A stretch of 64,000 nt of DNA from positions 62,001 through 126,000 of the forward strand of contig NZ_AUAX01000019.1 in NCBI RefSeq assembly GCF_000428945.1. The letters run 5' to 3'. This stretch comes from Hamadaea tsunoensis DSM 44101. Lineage in GTDB: Bacteria; Actinomycetota; Actinomycetes; Mycobacteriales; Micromonosporaceae. Every line of letters begins with the position of its first letter. Position 1 is the stretch's first letter. Below the pieces are notes generated by a model. That model had not been told where the DNA came from and ran no database searches. It worked only from the letters and a program-made list of their open reading frames with translations. A program made the position numbers and the translations under genes. Of this stretch, positions 33,954 through 42,997 are shown one piece after another.

Positions 33954-36793
33954 GGGGTCTGCTCCTTAGCTGGGGGGTCGTCCAGGTCGGCGGGGGTTTC
34001 GCCGCCGGGCTCGGCGACCGTGGTGGCGTCCAGGCGGCCCCGGTTGGTGCCGGCCTGCAGCGACGAGAGCATGGAGCGCCGTTGCTCCGGCGGCCGGGGT
34101 CGGTCGGCGACGTCCGGCGCGGCGGTACGCGGCGCGTCGCGCGACGGCGCCGGTGTCGGCGGCACCTCGCGCAGCTGCGGTGCGAGGCTGGCCTGCCGCT
34201 GCCGCAGGGGCAGGCCCTCCGGGGTGAAAGTCTGCGAGGTGGCGTGCCGGGGCCCGGCATTGGCGCTGACCAGCGGATTCGGTGCGGTGTTCTCGGTCAG
34301 CACGGCCGCGGTACGCGCGGGCACCGGCTCCGCGACCGCCACCGGCTCGGACGCGACGGGCTGCCGGTCGAGGGGCTGCCGGTCGACCGGTCGGACACCT
34401 CCCGCGGGGGCCGCCGGCTGGAGACCGGTGGGCGCGTTCGCCGGCAGGTGGAGGCCGTTGGGCGGGGTCGCGTCCAGCCGGGCCGCCCAGTCGGGCAGCC
34501 GGCTCGGCACGACGGCCGGCAGGTCGAGCGTGGGCATGAGCGGAATCTCCACGACCGAGTCGACGACCTGCGCCTCGGGGGCCGCGTCGGTCACCGGGGG
34601 CTCGGCCGGTGCCGGGCTCGCGGTCGAGGCGATCTTGACCAGGCCGGCGGTCGAGTTGCCCGCGAGCCCGGGTTCGACGCCGCCGGCGAGCAGGCCGCCC
34701 GCACCGAGGGTGGCCAGGTTCGGCACGTCCTGCGCCGGCGGGGCGGCCGGCGGCGGCGAACCGTTCCAGGGGCTCGTGACCAGGCTGCCGACCGGCGGGG
34801 GCACCACGGAACCGGTCAGCGGCGCGGGCGGCGCGGCGACCGCGGCGTGCGGTGCCGCGGCGAGCTGCGGCGGCTCCTCGATGCCGTCCACCGTCTCCAC
34901 GATGATCTCGCGGGGCAGCAGCGCGACGGCCGTGATGCCGCCGTACGGCGAGTCCTTCAGGGTGACCCGGATGTTGTGCCGGGCGGCCAGCCGGGCGACC
35001 ACGAACAGGCCCAGCCGGGAGCTGTGCGCGGGATCGAAGTCCGGCGGCTCGGCCAGCCGCGAGTTGGCCCGCAGGATGTCGTCGGCCGGCATGCCGACGC
35101 CCCGGTCCTCGATCTCGACGGCGAAGCCGTTCGGCACGAGCTGGCCCGACAGGCGTACGTGGGTCTCGCGGGGGGAGAAGGCGGTCGCGTTCTCCAGCAG
35201 CTCCGCGATCAGGTGCACGACGTCGCTCACCGCCCGCCCGGCCAGCGCCATCTCCGGCAGCGGGATGAGCGTGATCCGGGTGTACTCCTCCACCTCGGAC
35301 ACGGACGAGCGCAGGACGTCGTGCAGCGGCACCGGGTTGCGCCAGCCCCGGCCGGGCACGGCACCCGCGAGGATCACGAGGTCCTCGGCGTGCCGGCGCA
35401 TACGCGCGCCCAGGTGGTCGATCCGGTAGAGGTCTTCGAGGTCGCGGGGGTCGGTGATCCGCCGCTCCATCGCGTCCAGCAGGGCGAGCTGGCGGTGCAC
35501 GAGGGTCTGCGTACGCCGGCCGAGGTTGAGGAACACCTGGTTCAGCCCGGTACGCAGCTGCGCCTCCTGCACGGCCGCGAGGACGGCGGTGCGCTGCATC
35601 AGGGCGAACGCCCCGTCGAGCTGGCCGAGTTCGTCGTCGGCGGGCGGCAGCGGGGGAGCGGTCGCCTCGATGTCGACCGACTCGCCGGCCCGGAGCTTGG
35701 CGATGATCGCCGGCAGGCCGTGGTCGGCGACGCTGAGCGCGTGCTGGCGCAGGGACGCGATGCGGCGCAGGATCGACCGCGAGGCCCGGATGGAGACGAA
35801 CAGCAGCACCGCGATCAGGATCAGGCCGATACCGCCGGCGACGCCGAGGCGTACCAGGACGGCCGTGCCCGCCGGACCGGCCGCGGCGATCGTACGCCGG
35901 GTCACCGCCGACTCCAGGTCGCCCAGCTGCTGGTTGAGCAGGGTGTAGTCGGCGTTCCAGATGGCCGGGTCGATCCCGGTCACCTGGTTGCGGGTCATCT
36001 CGACGAGCTTGTCCTCGGCCGAGCGCACCCGCAGGTACGCGTCGCCCTTCTGGATCTCGGCGTACCGCAGGGCGTCCTCGGGGGACAGTCGCCGGGCGGC
36101 CGCGTCGTAGAGGTGGCGCTGCGTACCGATGGACTGCACGAGCAGGCTGCGCTCCCCGGCGGCGAAGCTCCCGCCGGCCAGCGCGCCGGCGAGGATGGCG
36201 TCCTCGCGGCTGTACATCTCGCGGGCCTCGGTCAGCGAGACCGACAGCGAGGCCTGGTTGGCGATCTCGTGGTTGTCGATGACCTCGGAGATCGAATAGT
36301 AGACCGTGAAAGCTTTGTCGATCATGTCGTCGTACGACGAAAGGATGTCCAGGCGCGACTTGCGTTTCGTGTCGACCGCGGCGCGTTCGACCGGCAGCGT
36401 CTCCAGCGTCTTGACCAGCGTCTGGATCCCGGCCAGCGCCTGGTCGCCGGCGGTGTCGACGACGGCCGTGGAGCCGGCCTCGCCGCGCAGGGCGGCCACC
36501 GCGACGTCGGTCTGCATGCGCTGGGCCTTCAGGTCGCCCGCCACCCCGGTGTCGCCGCCCGCGAGCCGGGTCGACAGCTTGCGCTCCCTCTGCAGCTGGA
36601 AGACCACCTCGCTGGTGGGCAGGCCGATATGGTCGGCCATGGTCTGCCCGTCGAGCAGGTTCGTCGCGGTGCTGACCGTCTGGGTCGTGCTGAAAACCCA
36701 GATGCCGATCAGTGGCAGCAGCGGTGCGAGCAGAAGCAGCAGGACCCGTGATCGGATCGATGCGCTTCGCTGCTGCAGGAAGCGTCCAGACAT
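33950..36793 (-). CDS. cvnA: Conservon sensor histidine kinase-like protein CvnA with NIT domain
   Basis: 947-residue membrane sensor. A first transmembrane helix (VLLLLLAPLLPLIGIWVFST, ~18-37) precedes an external nitrate/nitrite-sensing-type helical domain (about 40-310), a second helix (VAGGIGLILIAVLLFVSIRA), a HAMP-like region and a HATPase_c domain with N-box ELLENATAFSP and G1 DRGVGM. A long Pro/Ala-rich disordered tail of ~300 residues follows. No classical HisKA His block is obvious, as is usual for CvnA. AGAGG precedes ATG 36793. It heads the cvnABCD operon. Confidence 0.94.
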   Translation of the reverse strand: MSGRFLQQRSASIRSRVLLLLLAPLLPLIGIWVFSTTQTVSTATNLLDGQTMADHIGLPTSEVVFQLQRERKLSTRLAGGDTGVAGDLKAQRMQTDVAVAALRGEAGSTAVVDTAGDQALAGIQTLVKTLETLPVERAAVDTKRKSRLDILSSYDDMIDKAFTVYYSISEVIDNHEIANQASLSVSLTEAREMYSREDAILAGALAGGSFAAGERSLLVQSIGTQRHLYDAAARRLSPEDALRYAEIQKGDAYLRVRSAEDKLVEMTRNQVTGIDPAIWNADYTLLNQQLGDLESAVTRRTIAAAGPAGTAVLVRLGVAGGIGLILIAVLLFVSIRASRSILRRIASLRQHALSVADHGLPAIIAKLRAGESVDIEATAPPLPPADDELGQLDGAFALMQRTAVLAAVQEAQLRTGLNQVFLNLGRRTQTLVHRQLALLDAMERRITDPRDLEDLYRIDHLGARMRRHAEDLVILAGAVPGRGWRNPVPLHDVLRSSVSEVEEYTRITLIPLPEMALAGRAVSDVVHLIAELLENATAFSPRETHVRLSGQLVPNGFAVEIEDRGVGMPADDILRANSRLAEPPDFDPAHSSRLGLFVVARLAARHNIRVTLKDSPYGGITAVALLPREIIVETVDGIEEPPQLAAAPHAAVAAPPAPLTGSVVPPPVGSLVTSPWNGSPPPAAPPAQDVPNLATLGAGGLLAGGVEPGLAGNSTAGLVKIASTASPAPAEPPVTDAAPEAQVVDSVVEIPLMPTLDLPAVVPSRLPDWAARLDATPPNGLHLPANAPTGLQPAAPAGGVRPVDRQPLDRQPVASEPVAVAEPVPARTAAVLTENTAPNPLVSANAGPRHATSQTFTPEGLPLRQRQASLAPQLREVPPTPAPSRDAPRTAAPDVADRPRPPEQRRSMLSSLQAGTNRGRLDATTVAEPGGETPADLDDPPAKEQTP

Positions 36794-36905
36794 GCGACCT
36801 CTTCAGGGGGGACCGGGGAAGTCTCGCCGATACTACTGATCTTCTTCCGATCCCGCACCATCTGGTCTGGACTGTCCCGAGCTGCGGCGATGCCGCCTGC
36901 ACCGA

Positions 36906-37616
36906 TCACTGTGCGTGCGCGGGCAACTCCACGGTCGCGCCGGCGGCGTACTCGGTGCGGTCGCCCGCGGAGAGGATCCAGGCCGACTGCCGCCCCTGGA
37001 CGACGTAGTGCTCCGGCCCGCCGACCAGGGCCGTGTCCTCGTCGACCCCCACCGTGTGTACGCCGGGGATCGGTTTCATGAACGGCCGCAGCAGCAGGTC
37101 CGGCATCCGGCCGAGGAAGCGGTCGAAGTGCGGCAGGACTCTCAGCTGCGGGAGGAGCCCGAGACCGGGCCGGCCCGCCTGGGTGGGATGGCGGATGTCG
37201 GGTACCCAGGCGCCGAACGCCATCGCGCCCGCACTGCATCCGCCGAGCGCGGTCCCGGCCTCGTGGAGCTCGACGACGCGGCGCCACAGGGCGGTGTCGC
37301 GCAGGGTGTCGGAGAGGAACAGCGGGTTGCCGCCGGAGAAGTAGATCAGTCCGGCTCCGTCGAGCTGGGCGACGATCGCCGGATCGTCCGCGTCGGCCCG
37401 GTCGCGTACGCGCAGGGGCACCGGCTCGGCGTCGAGCTTCGCGGCGTGCGCGACACCCATGCCGACCCACTTGTCGAGCACCTGCTCGCCCTCGGGGGCG
37501 GCGGCGGTCGGTATCTGCACGAACCGCCGGGGGCGGCCGTCGAGCAGTTGCTTGTCGACGTCGATCATCGCGTCGGTGTACTCGCCGGAGCCGACGAGCG
37601 CCACGGGACCTGCCAT
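36906..37616 (-). CDS. Peptidase S51/cyanophycinase-like (class I glutamine amidotransferase-like fold)
   Basis: 236 residues if begun at ATG 37616 (MAGPVALVGSGEY); a GTG three codons earlier is possible. The GLIYFSGGNPLFLSDTL stretch and nucleophile elbow GGCSAGAMAFG with its Ser are diagnostic of the S51 (dipeptidase E/cyanophycinase) group. VLPHFDRF supplies the His. It probably cleaves Asp-containing dipeptides or an isopeptide, intracellularly. Located between cvnA and the GH95-like gene; dispersed repeat copy D lies just upstream of its start. Confidence 0.88.
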   Translation of the reverse strand: MAGPVALVGSGEYTDAMIDVDKQLLDGRPRRFVQIPTAAAPEGEQVLDKWVGMGVAHAAKLDAEPVPLRVRDRADADDPAIVAQLDGAGLIYFSGGNPLFLSDTLRDTALWRRVVELHEAGTALGGCSAGAMAFGAWVPDIRHPTQAGRPGLGLLPQLRVLPHFDRFLGRMPDLLLRPFMKPIPGVHTVGVDEDTALVGGPEHYVVQGRQSAWILSAGDRTEYAAGATVELPAHAQ

Positions 37617-37648
37617 GCCGCCCACCGTACCCGCCGCCGTGATCTTCC

Positions 37649-37723
37649 CGACGATCTTGCGCGAATGTCTCGTGAGGCGTCCGGTTATGCCCCGGATGCC
37701 CGAACATTCGCGCAAGATCGTCG
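37649..37723. repeat. 74-bp dispersed palindromic repeat, copy D
   Basis: Left arm CGACGATCTTGCGCGAATGT (37649-37668) pairs with 37704-37723. It lies 16 bp beyond the stop of the GH95-like gene at 37740 (minus strand) and ~33 bp upstream of the S51-like start, again just 3' of a gene. Confidence 0.9.
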
Positions 37724-37739
37724 AAAATGGAGCTAGGGG

Positions 37740-40700
37740 CTAGGGGGCTACGAGGGTGAACTGCTCCCAGGGGCCGATGGCCGTGCGGTTGGCGATCAGC
37801 GCCGCCGCCCCGCCGTTCTCGGCCGTCACGTATTTCCCGTTGGCCTGGGCGAGGAAGCTGACCGTCCCGTTGGAGTTCTGGATCAGCTGGAACGTCTCCC
37901 ACCCGCCGACGGCCGTGCGGTTGGCGATCAGCGACGCCGCGCCCGCGTTCTCCGCGCACACGTACAAGCCGTTGACCTGGGCGCGCAGGGCGACGTTCGA
38001 GCCACCCTGGTTGATGAGGTCGAACTTCTGGCCGGCGCCGATCGCGGTCGCGTCGGCGATGAGCGGGTTCGCCCCGGCCGTCACGTACTGGCTGTTGGCC
38101 GTGGCCCGCAGCGCCGTGAACGAGGCCGGCGTGCCGCCGGTCGTGATCCGCAGCGCGTCGACCATCCCGACCGCCGTGCTCTTGTTGACGATCCGGATCG
38201 TGTGGCTGCCGCTCGCCAGGCCGGTCTTCGAGTAGACCACCTGCTGCGCCTGGCGCGCGCCGCTGACGTAGAGGTTCACGTTGGTCTGGAAGACGCCGTC
38301 GAGGTAGACGTCGACGTTGCCCATGTCGCCGTTGCGTTCGGACAGGTAGTCCACGCCCGTGCCGGTGAAGGTGTAGGACGCCGCGACCCCCACCGTGTTC
38401 GTGTGGTGGGTGTCGTCGTTGTAGTCGCCGTACCCGCGCGAGCTGGTGTAGTACCAGCCCGAGTCATAGGTCAGCTGCGTGTCGTTCACCGTCGCCGGCC
38501 CGCTGCCCGTGCCGCCGATGCCCAGGGTCGACGCCGTGTTGCGCAGCGTCTTCACCCCCTGGTTCGCGGTCCCGTTCAAGGTCACCGACGAGTACGCGGA
38601 GAGCGGCTTGCCGGTTCGTTCGACCACGTAGACCGCACCGGCCGACGTGGCGAAGCTGAGCTCGCCCGCCGACGAGGTCAGCACGATCGCGTTGTCGGAG
38701 GTCCGGCGTACCTGGACGGACTGGGTGCCCCAGGGGTTCACGACCACGGCGTTCTTGCCGTAGAGGCTCTTGAGCCCGACGTACTTGATCTCGCCGGCCT
38801 CCCGTTCCGAGCTGACCTGGAACCCGTCCTCGGCCGTCAGGGTGAACCTGCCGACGAAGGACGAGTCGGTCGGCGCGGCCGGGAACACCCGGATCTTGCC
38901 GTTGTAGCTCTGCAGCAGCGACTCGTTCAGCGCCGTCAGGTGTACGCCGAGGTACTCGAACACCCCGTTGTCGTTGCTGGTCATGCCGTTGGGGTAGTTC
39001 TGGTACTTCTGCAGCATCGTGCGCATCCCGTTGAACGCCTGGTCGCCGAGGCCGAGGCGGGCGGCCTGGACGGCGTCGTCGGCCCACACGTTGCCGTAGG
39101 GGAACGGCCGGACGTTCCAGGTGTTGAGCGCGGTCTGGTAGTCGGCCGCCCCGATGCCGGTCCGGTCGTAGGGCCAGATCAGCTCGGACGCCACGTTCTC
39201 GCCGTTGTGCGTCGAGGAGATCGGCGGGTCGTGCGGCAGGTACGCGCCGTTGCCCGTCTGGTACGGCGCCAGATTGTCCACGATGGACTGCCAGGTCGCC
39301 CGGGACCCGCTGTCCTGGCCGAGCTGGTTGCTCACCGAGATGACGATCGGGAAGAGAAGGCGTACGGCGGCGAGATCGGTGATCGCGTTCTTGACCTCCC
39401 AGTAGGTCTCGTGCGAGTTCGAGGAGGCCATGTAGTACTTGCCGCCTGTGTCCTTCGACAGCTTGGCCGCGTAGAACTTCACCACGTCCCGCATGAACGG
39501 GTACGCCGTGTTCTGCAGGTACGCCGAGTCGTTGGTGTACCGGTACTGCAGGTACATGTTGTAGGCGGCCTCGGTGCCCGTCGAGTAGATGTCGTTGACG
39601 TAGTCCGAGTTGATCGTGCCGCGGGCGTTGCCGTCCCAGCCCATCGTCTCCGGCACCCAGAGCCCGTCGATGCCGTAGCGCGTACTCGTGTAGGACTTGA
39701 GGGCGGCGTAGTTGCGGCTGTAGAGCTTGTTGAAGTTGGCCAGCAGATCGGAGTGGTTGCTCGCGTAGAACGAGTTGTAGACGTCGCGCTGGTTCCAGTA
39801 CCAGTAGCCGTTGCTCCACTTCGTCTGGTCGCCGGTCGCCCGGAACACGCCGTTGATGAAGTGGAACGGGTAGTTCCCGTAGCCGCCCGCGGCGATCATG
39901 TACGTCGCGAGGTAGTAGACGTTCTCCAGGTAGTCCGCGTCGCCCGCCGAGTTCGAGTACTGGACGAACGACTTGCCCCAGAACGAGTGCCACCAGTTCT
40001 TGTAGTTGGTCAGCGTCGTCGCGTACCCGGTGGATTTGACGGACGAGAGGGCGTTCTTCGCCGCGGTGACCGAGTCGCGGTTGGCGGCGTTGATCCGGCT
40101 GGAAGCCGTGAACCAGATCGTGTAGCTCGCGCTGGGCGTGATCGTGAGCCGTACGCGGGTCCCGTTGACCACGGCCGCGGTGTAGTTCGCGCCCTCGACG
40201 GTGGCGCCGAAGGTGTAGCCGAACCCGTTGGCGTCGGTCTGGCCGCGGCTGAAGCCGGCGCCGGTGGAGTCGGCGTAGGTCGAGACCGTCCGCCAGGTGT
40301 TGAGGTCGGGGACGTCGGCGCTGTTGGACACGGTGCTCGGGTCCCACAGCGACAGTTCGAGCGTCACCGCCGACACCCCGGTACGCGAGTCGTCCACGTG
40401 GACGCCCATGACCTCGGAGTTGGGCGAGCCGAGGACCGTGACCGTGCGGTTGGTGTCGTACTTGGTGGTGACCGTGCCGTCGTACAGCGACAGCCGCTGC
40501 TGATAGGTCGAGTACCCGCTGTCCAGGGACGGTGTCGTGTTGAGGTTGAACAGGCCGGCCGCGTACGTCGACTGCTCGGCGAGGTCGGCCCCGGACACCT
40601 GCATCGTGAGGCCGTTCTGGCTCCACGCCATCGCCCCCGTACGCCCGTTGCCGACCGTCAGGCCGTACAGCGGATTCGTGTTGGGGGTGTTGTAGACGAG

Positions 40701-40865
40701 GTCGTGCTTGGACAGATAGCTCGCGTAGTCGACGTTGAGCGCGCCGGTCGTGGAGTTGAACGCGGCATCCGTCGTGGACGCGGAGGCGGACTGCGTGTGG
40801 CCCAACGCGACGAGACCTGTCGCGAGGAGAGTCAGGGCCGCACCCAGCGTACTGATGCGTTTCAT
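37740..40865 (-). CDS. Secreted GH95-like glycosidase with C-terminal carbohydrate-binding and fascin-like beta-trefoil
   Basis: 1041 residues. A Sec signal peptide (ISTLGAALTLLATGLVALG, cleaved near SASA-STT) precedes a large catalytic region. A beta-sandwich (PLYGLTVGNGRTGAMAW, NTNPLYG) and an (alpha/alpha)6 barrel (WYWNQRDVYNSFYASNHSDL, GLWVPETMGWDGNARG, SSNSHETYWEVKNAITDLAA) resemble GH95 alpha-L-fucosidase/galactosidase-type enzymes. A galactose-binding-like module spans ~760-890, and the C terminus has three beta-trefoil repeats (FTALRATANSQYVTA, VALRAQVNGLYVCAEN, VSFLAQANGKYVTAEN). ATG 40865 is favoured; a GTG two codons earlier is too close to AAAGGAG. Likely degrades plant or bacterial polysaccharide; linkage unknown. 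Confidence 0.85.
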   Translation of the reverse strand: MKRISTLGAALTLLATGLVALGHTQSASASTTDAAFNSTTGALNVDYASYLSKHDLVYNTPNTNPLYGLTVGNGRTGAMAWSQNGLTMQVSGADLAEQSTYAAGLFNLNTTPSLDSGYSTYQQRLSLYDGTVTTKYDTNRTVTVLGSPNSEVMGVHVDDSRTGVSAVTLELSLWDPSTVSNSADVPDLNTWRTVSTYADSTGAGFSRGQTDANGFGYTFGATVEGANYTAAVVNGTRVRLTITPSASYTIWFTASSRINAANRDSVTAAKNALSSVKSTGYATTLTNYKNWWHSFWGKSFVQYSNSAGDADYLENVYYLATYMIAAGGYGNYPFHFINGVFRATGDQTKWSNGYWYWNQRDVYNSFYASNHSDLLANFNKLYSRNYAALKSYTSTRYGIDGLWVPETMGWDGNARGTINSDYVNDIYSTGTEAAYNMYLQYRYTNDSAYLQNTAYPFMRDVVKFYAAKLSKDTGGKYYMASSNSHETYWEVKNAITDLAAVRLLFPIVISVSNQLGQDSGSRATWQSIVDNLAPYQTGNGAYLPHDPPISSTHNGENVASELIWPYDRTGIGAADYQTALNTWNVRPFPYGNVWADDAVQAARLGLGDQAFNGMRTMLQKYQNYPNGMTSNDNGVFEYLGVHLTALNESLLQSYNGKIRVFPAAPTDSSFVGRFTLTAEDGFQVSSEREAGEIKYVGLKSLYGKNAVVVNPWGTQSVQVRRTSDNAIVLTSSAGELSFATSAGAVYVVERTGKPLSAYSSVTLNGTANQGVKTLRNTASTLGIGGTGSGPATVNDTQLTYDSGWYYTSSRGYGDYNDDTHHTNTVGVAASYTFTGTGVDYLSERNGDMGNVDVYLDGVFQTNVNLYVSGARQAQQVVYSKTGLASGSHTIRIVNKSTAVGMVDALRITTGGTPASFTALRATANSQYVTAGANPLIADATAIGAGQKFDLINQGGSNVALRAQVNGLYVCAENAGAASLIANRTAVGGWETFQLIQNSNGTVSFLAQANGKYVTAENGGAAALIANRTAIGPWEQFTLVAP

Positions 40866-40957
40866 CGACACCGGGCTCCTTTCGGGGCGTGGTGGTGGGA
40901 GGGGACGGGGTGTGTTCCCACGGCGGTCCCGGGGACGGCGGGACCTGGGCTGTACAC

Positions 40958-41009
40958 AGTAAACGTCGGAGGTTTACGCCCGTCAACCTCTGTATCACGC
41001 CCGAGGTTG
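40958..41009 (-). promoter_or_regulatory. Candidate promoter with overlapping operator-like repeats for the GH95-like gene
   Basis: On the minus strand TTGACG (40986-40981) and TTTACT (40963-40958) are 17 bp apart. GTAAAC-N7-GTTTAC (40959-40977) overlaps the -10, and CAACCTC-N12-GAGGTTG (40984-41009) covers the -35. Two different inverted repeats on one promoter suggest control by two factors, such as a sugar-responsive repressor and an activator. Confidence 0.6.
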
Positions 41010-41054
41010 CACCAGTTGGAGACGATTTAGTCGCTTATCCACATGGGAGGAATT

Positions 41055-41717
41055 TCAGTCGAACGCGGGCAGATGGCGGCTCCGGGCGGCGTCGAGGTGG
41101 GCCCGCATCGCGGCTTCGGCGCCGTCCGGGTCGCCCGCCGCGATGGCCGCCGAGATCCGGCGGTGCTCCTCACCGGTGGTGCCCGTCTGCGCGTACGGGA
41201 AATAGAGGCGGTGGATGTGCAGGTGGGCGTGCAGCCGGTGGATGGAGTCGCGCAGCAGCGGATTGGCCGCGGTGTCGGCGATGAGGTCGTGGAAGCGCGC
41301 GTCGACGGCGGTGAAGGCGGCGTGCGAGCGGCGGCCGTCCGACGAGTCGAGCGGCGCGACGGTCTCGGCCTCGGCGGAGATGGCCGCGCGGGCCTCGGCC
41401 GACGCGCGCGTCGCGGCCCAGCGCGCGGCCGCGCCCTCCAGGACCACGCGCATGTCGAACATGTCGGTGAACTCCTGGCGGCTCAGCAGCGGGCTGACGG
41501 TGTAGCCGGCGAGCGGCCGCTTGCGGACCAGGCCGTCGGATTCCAGGCGGGCCATGGCCTCCCGCACGGGGGTGGCCGAGACCTCCAGCTCGCGCGCCAG
41601 CGCGTCGATGTTCACCCGCTCGCCGGGGGCGAGGGTGTGCTCCATGACCAGCGCCTTGACGCGCTCGTAGACGTCTTCGACCAGTGTGGAGCGGCGCAAC
41701 GGGGCGAGGTTCGACAT
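41055..41717 (-). CDS. GntR-family regulator (FadR/FCD subfamily)
   Basis: 220-residue transcription factor. The N-terminal winged helix (DVYERVKALVMEHTLAPGERV and ALARELEVSATPVREAMARL, ~14-62) is GntR; the C-terminal all-helical FCD domain has FHDLIADTAANPLL, HLHIHRLY and EEHRRISAAIAAGDPDGAE, including the metal/ligand His residues. Divergent from the ABC/dehydratase operon, so very probably its repressor, induced by the sugar acid that the operon handles. The gap of 147 bp holds a 12-bp palindrome ATCCTATAGGAT. Confidence 0.93.
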   Translation of the reverse strand: MSNLAPLRRSTLVEDVYERVKALVMEHTLAPGERVNIDALARELEVSATPVREAMARLESDGLVRKRPLAGYTVSPLLSRQEFTDMFDMRVVLEGAAARWAATRASAEARAAISAEAETVAPLDSSDGRRSHAAFTAVDARFHDLIADTAANPLLRDSIHRLHAHLHIHRLYFPYAQTGTTGEEHRRISAAIAAGDPDGAEAAMRAHLDAARSRHLPAFD

Positions 41718-41774
41718 CTTCGCTCTTCTCGGACGATCTGCTCGGGCGATCGGGGGGTGCCGCCAAGCTGAGCC

Positions 41775-41825
41775 TTGACGGCGGGGATGTTACCGAGTAC
41801 ACATTCAAGCAATATCCTATAGGAT
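41775..41825 (+). promoter_or_regulatory. Promoter and GntR operator candidate of the ABC/dehydratase operon
   Basis: TTGACG (41775-41780), 17 bp, TACACA (41798-41803) form a likely promoter. The perfect palindrome ATCCTATAGGAT (41814-41825) sits just downstream, near the expected transcription start, where a repressor would block initiation. AT-rich surroundings stand out from the GC-rich coding DNA. Confidence 0.65.
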
Positions 41826-41864
41826 CCACGATCCCTCGCAAGGATCTGTAGAAAAGGATGGGTC

Positions 41865-42932
41865 ATGAGCAAGGATGCGGTCCTCCGACCGTCGGCGCGG
41901 CTCGGCTCGGTCGTCGCCATACTCGTGCTCGCTCTCGGTGCCACCTCGGCGTGCACCAAGAAGAGCGACGACGCGTCGTCCGGCAGCAAGACCCTCACCC
42001 CCGCACAGGTGAAGCTCGCCCTCGTCCCGGGCGGCGCCCACCCGTACTTCCAGCCCTGGAAGGCGGCCGGTGACAAGGCCAAGACGGACTTCGGCCTCGG
42101 TGACGTGACGTTCAACGAGACGTCCGGCTGGGACCAGACGAAGCAGAACGACGTCCTCACGTCGCTCGCCGCCCAGGGCTACAACGCCTTCGGCATCTTC
42201 GGCGTGGCCCCGGAGAACATCAACAACACCTTCGACAACCTCAAGCAGAAGGGCTTCGTGGTCGGCTCGCTCGCCTCCTGTCCCGCGGGCGACACCGACA
42301 AGGCCGACTTCTGCCTGTCCACCGATGTGCAGCAGGCGGCGTACAAGGCCGCCAAGGCGGCGATCGAGGCGATGGGCGGCCAGGGCAACCTCGTCCACCT
42401 GACCGGCAACAAGGTCGACTCGAACACCCAGCGGCGCATCGCCGGCGTACAGAAGGCGGTCGACGAGGCCGGCGGCAAGGTGAAGGTCATCGACACCATC
42501 ACCGACATCGACACCGACCTGCAGACCGCGCAGAAGGCCGTCGCCGACCTGCTCGCGGCCAAGGGTACGCAGATCAACGGCATCGTCAACACCGCGTACA
42601 ACCCGGCGGTCGCGTCCGCGGCGGGGGTCAAGCAGGCGGGGCTGCCGATCAAGGTGATCGCGATCGACGACGACCCGACGATCATCGCCGGCGTCAAGGA
42701 CGGCTCGGTCGCCGCGACCGTGCTGCAGAACCCCGTCGGGCAGGCCTACGTCGGCGGATACGCGCTGATGAAGCTGGCCGGCGGCTGCACGATGAAGACC
42801 CCCGGTGTGGTCGTCGACTCGGGCTCGTTCGTGGTCACCAAGGCCAATGTGGACAGCTACGACACCGACCGCCAGGCGAAGACGGACTCCCTCAAGTCCG
42901 ACTTCGACGCGCAGTACCTCACCTGCAAGTGA
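41865..42932 (+). CDS. Sugar ABC transporter substrate-binding lipoprotein
   Basis: 355 residues. A lipoprotein signal (SVVAILVLALGATSAC, lipobox Cys ~30) is followed by a periplasmic-binding-protein type 1 (RbsB-like) fold: VKLALVPGGAHPYFQPWKA, GYNAFGIFGVAPENI, VIDTITDIDTDLQTAQ and VIAIDDDPTIIAGVKDG. It captures a pentose/hexose or sugar derivative for import. GAAAAGGATGGG precedes ATG 41865. First gene of the operon, followed by a strong hairpin that would lower expression of the downstream genes relative to this one. Confidence 0.94.
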   Translation: MSKDAVLRPSARLGSVVAILVLALGATSACTKKSDDASSGSKTLTPAQVKLALVPGGAHPYFQPWKAAGDKAKTDFGLGDVTFNETSGWDQTKQNDVLTSLAAQGYNAFGIFGVAPENINNTFDNLKQKGFVVGSLASCPAGDTDKADFCLSTDVQQAAYKAAKAAIEAMGGQGNLVHLTGNKVDSNTQRRIAGVQKAVDEAGGKVKVIDTITDIDTDLQTAQKAVADLLAAKGTQINGIVNTAYNPAVASAAGVKQAGLPIKVIAIDDDPTIIAGVKDGSVAATVLQNPVGQAYVGGYALMKLAGGCTMKTPGVVVDSGSFVVTKANVDSYDTDRQAKTDSLKSDFDAQYLTCK

Positions 42933-42939
42933 TCCAACC

Positions 42940-42970
42940 GGGGCCCGGCCACTCCCACCGGCCGGGCCCC
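42940..42970 (+). terminator. Partial (attenuating) hairpin after the substrate-binding gene
   Basis: Perfect 11-bp stem GGGGCCCGGCC (42940-42950) with complement at 42960-42970, a 9-nt loop and TTT after it. It starts 8 bp beyond the stop codon. Hairpins here commonly favour high expression of the binding protein over membrane components. Confidence 0.8.
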
Positions 42971-42997
42971 TTTCGAGACTTCGTGGAAGGAACCCGG

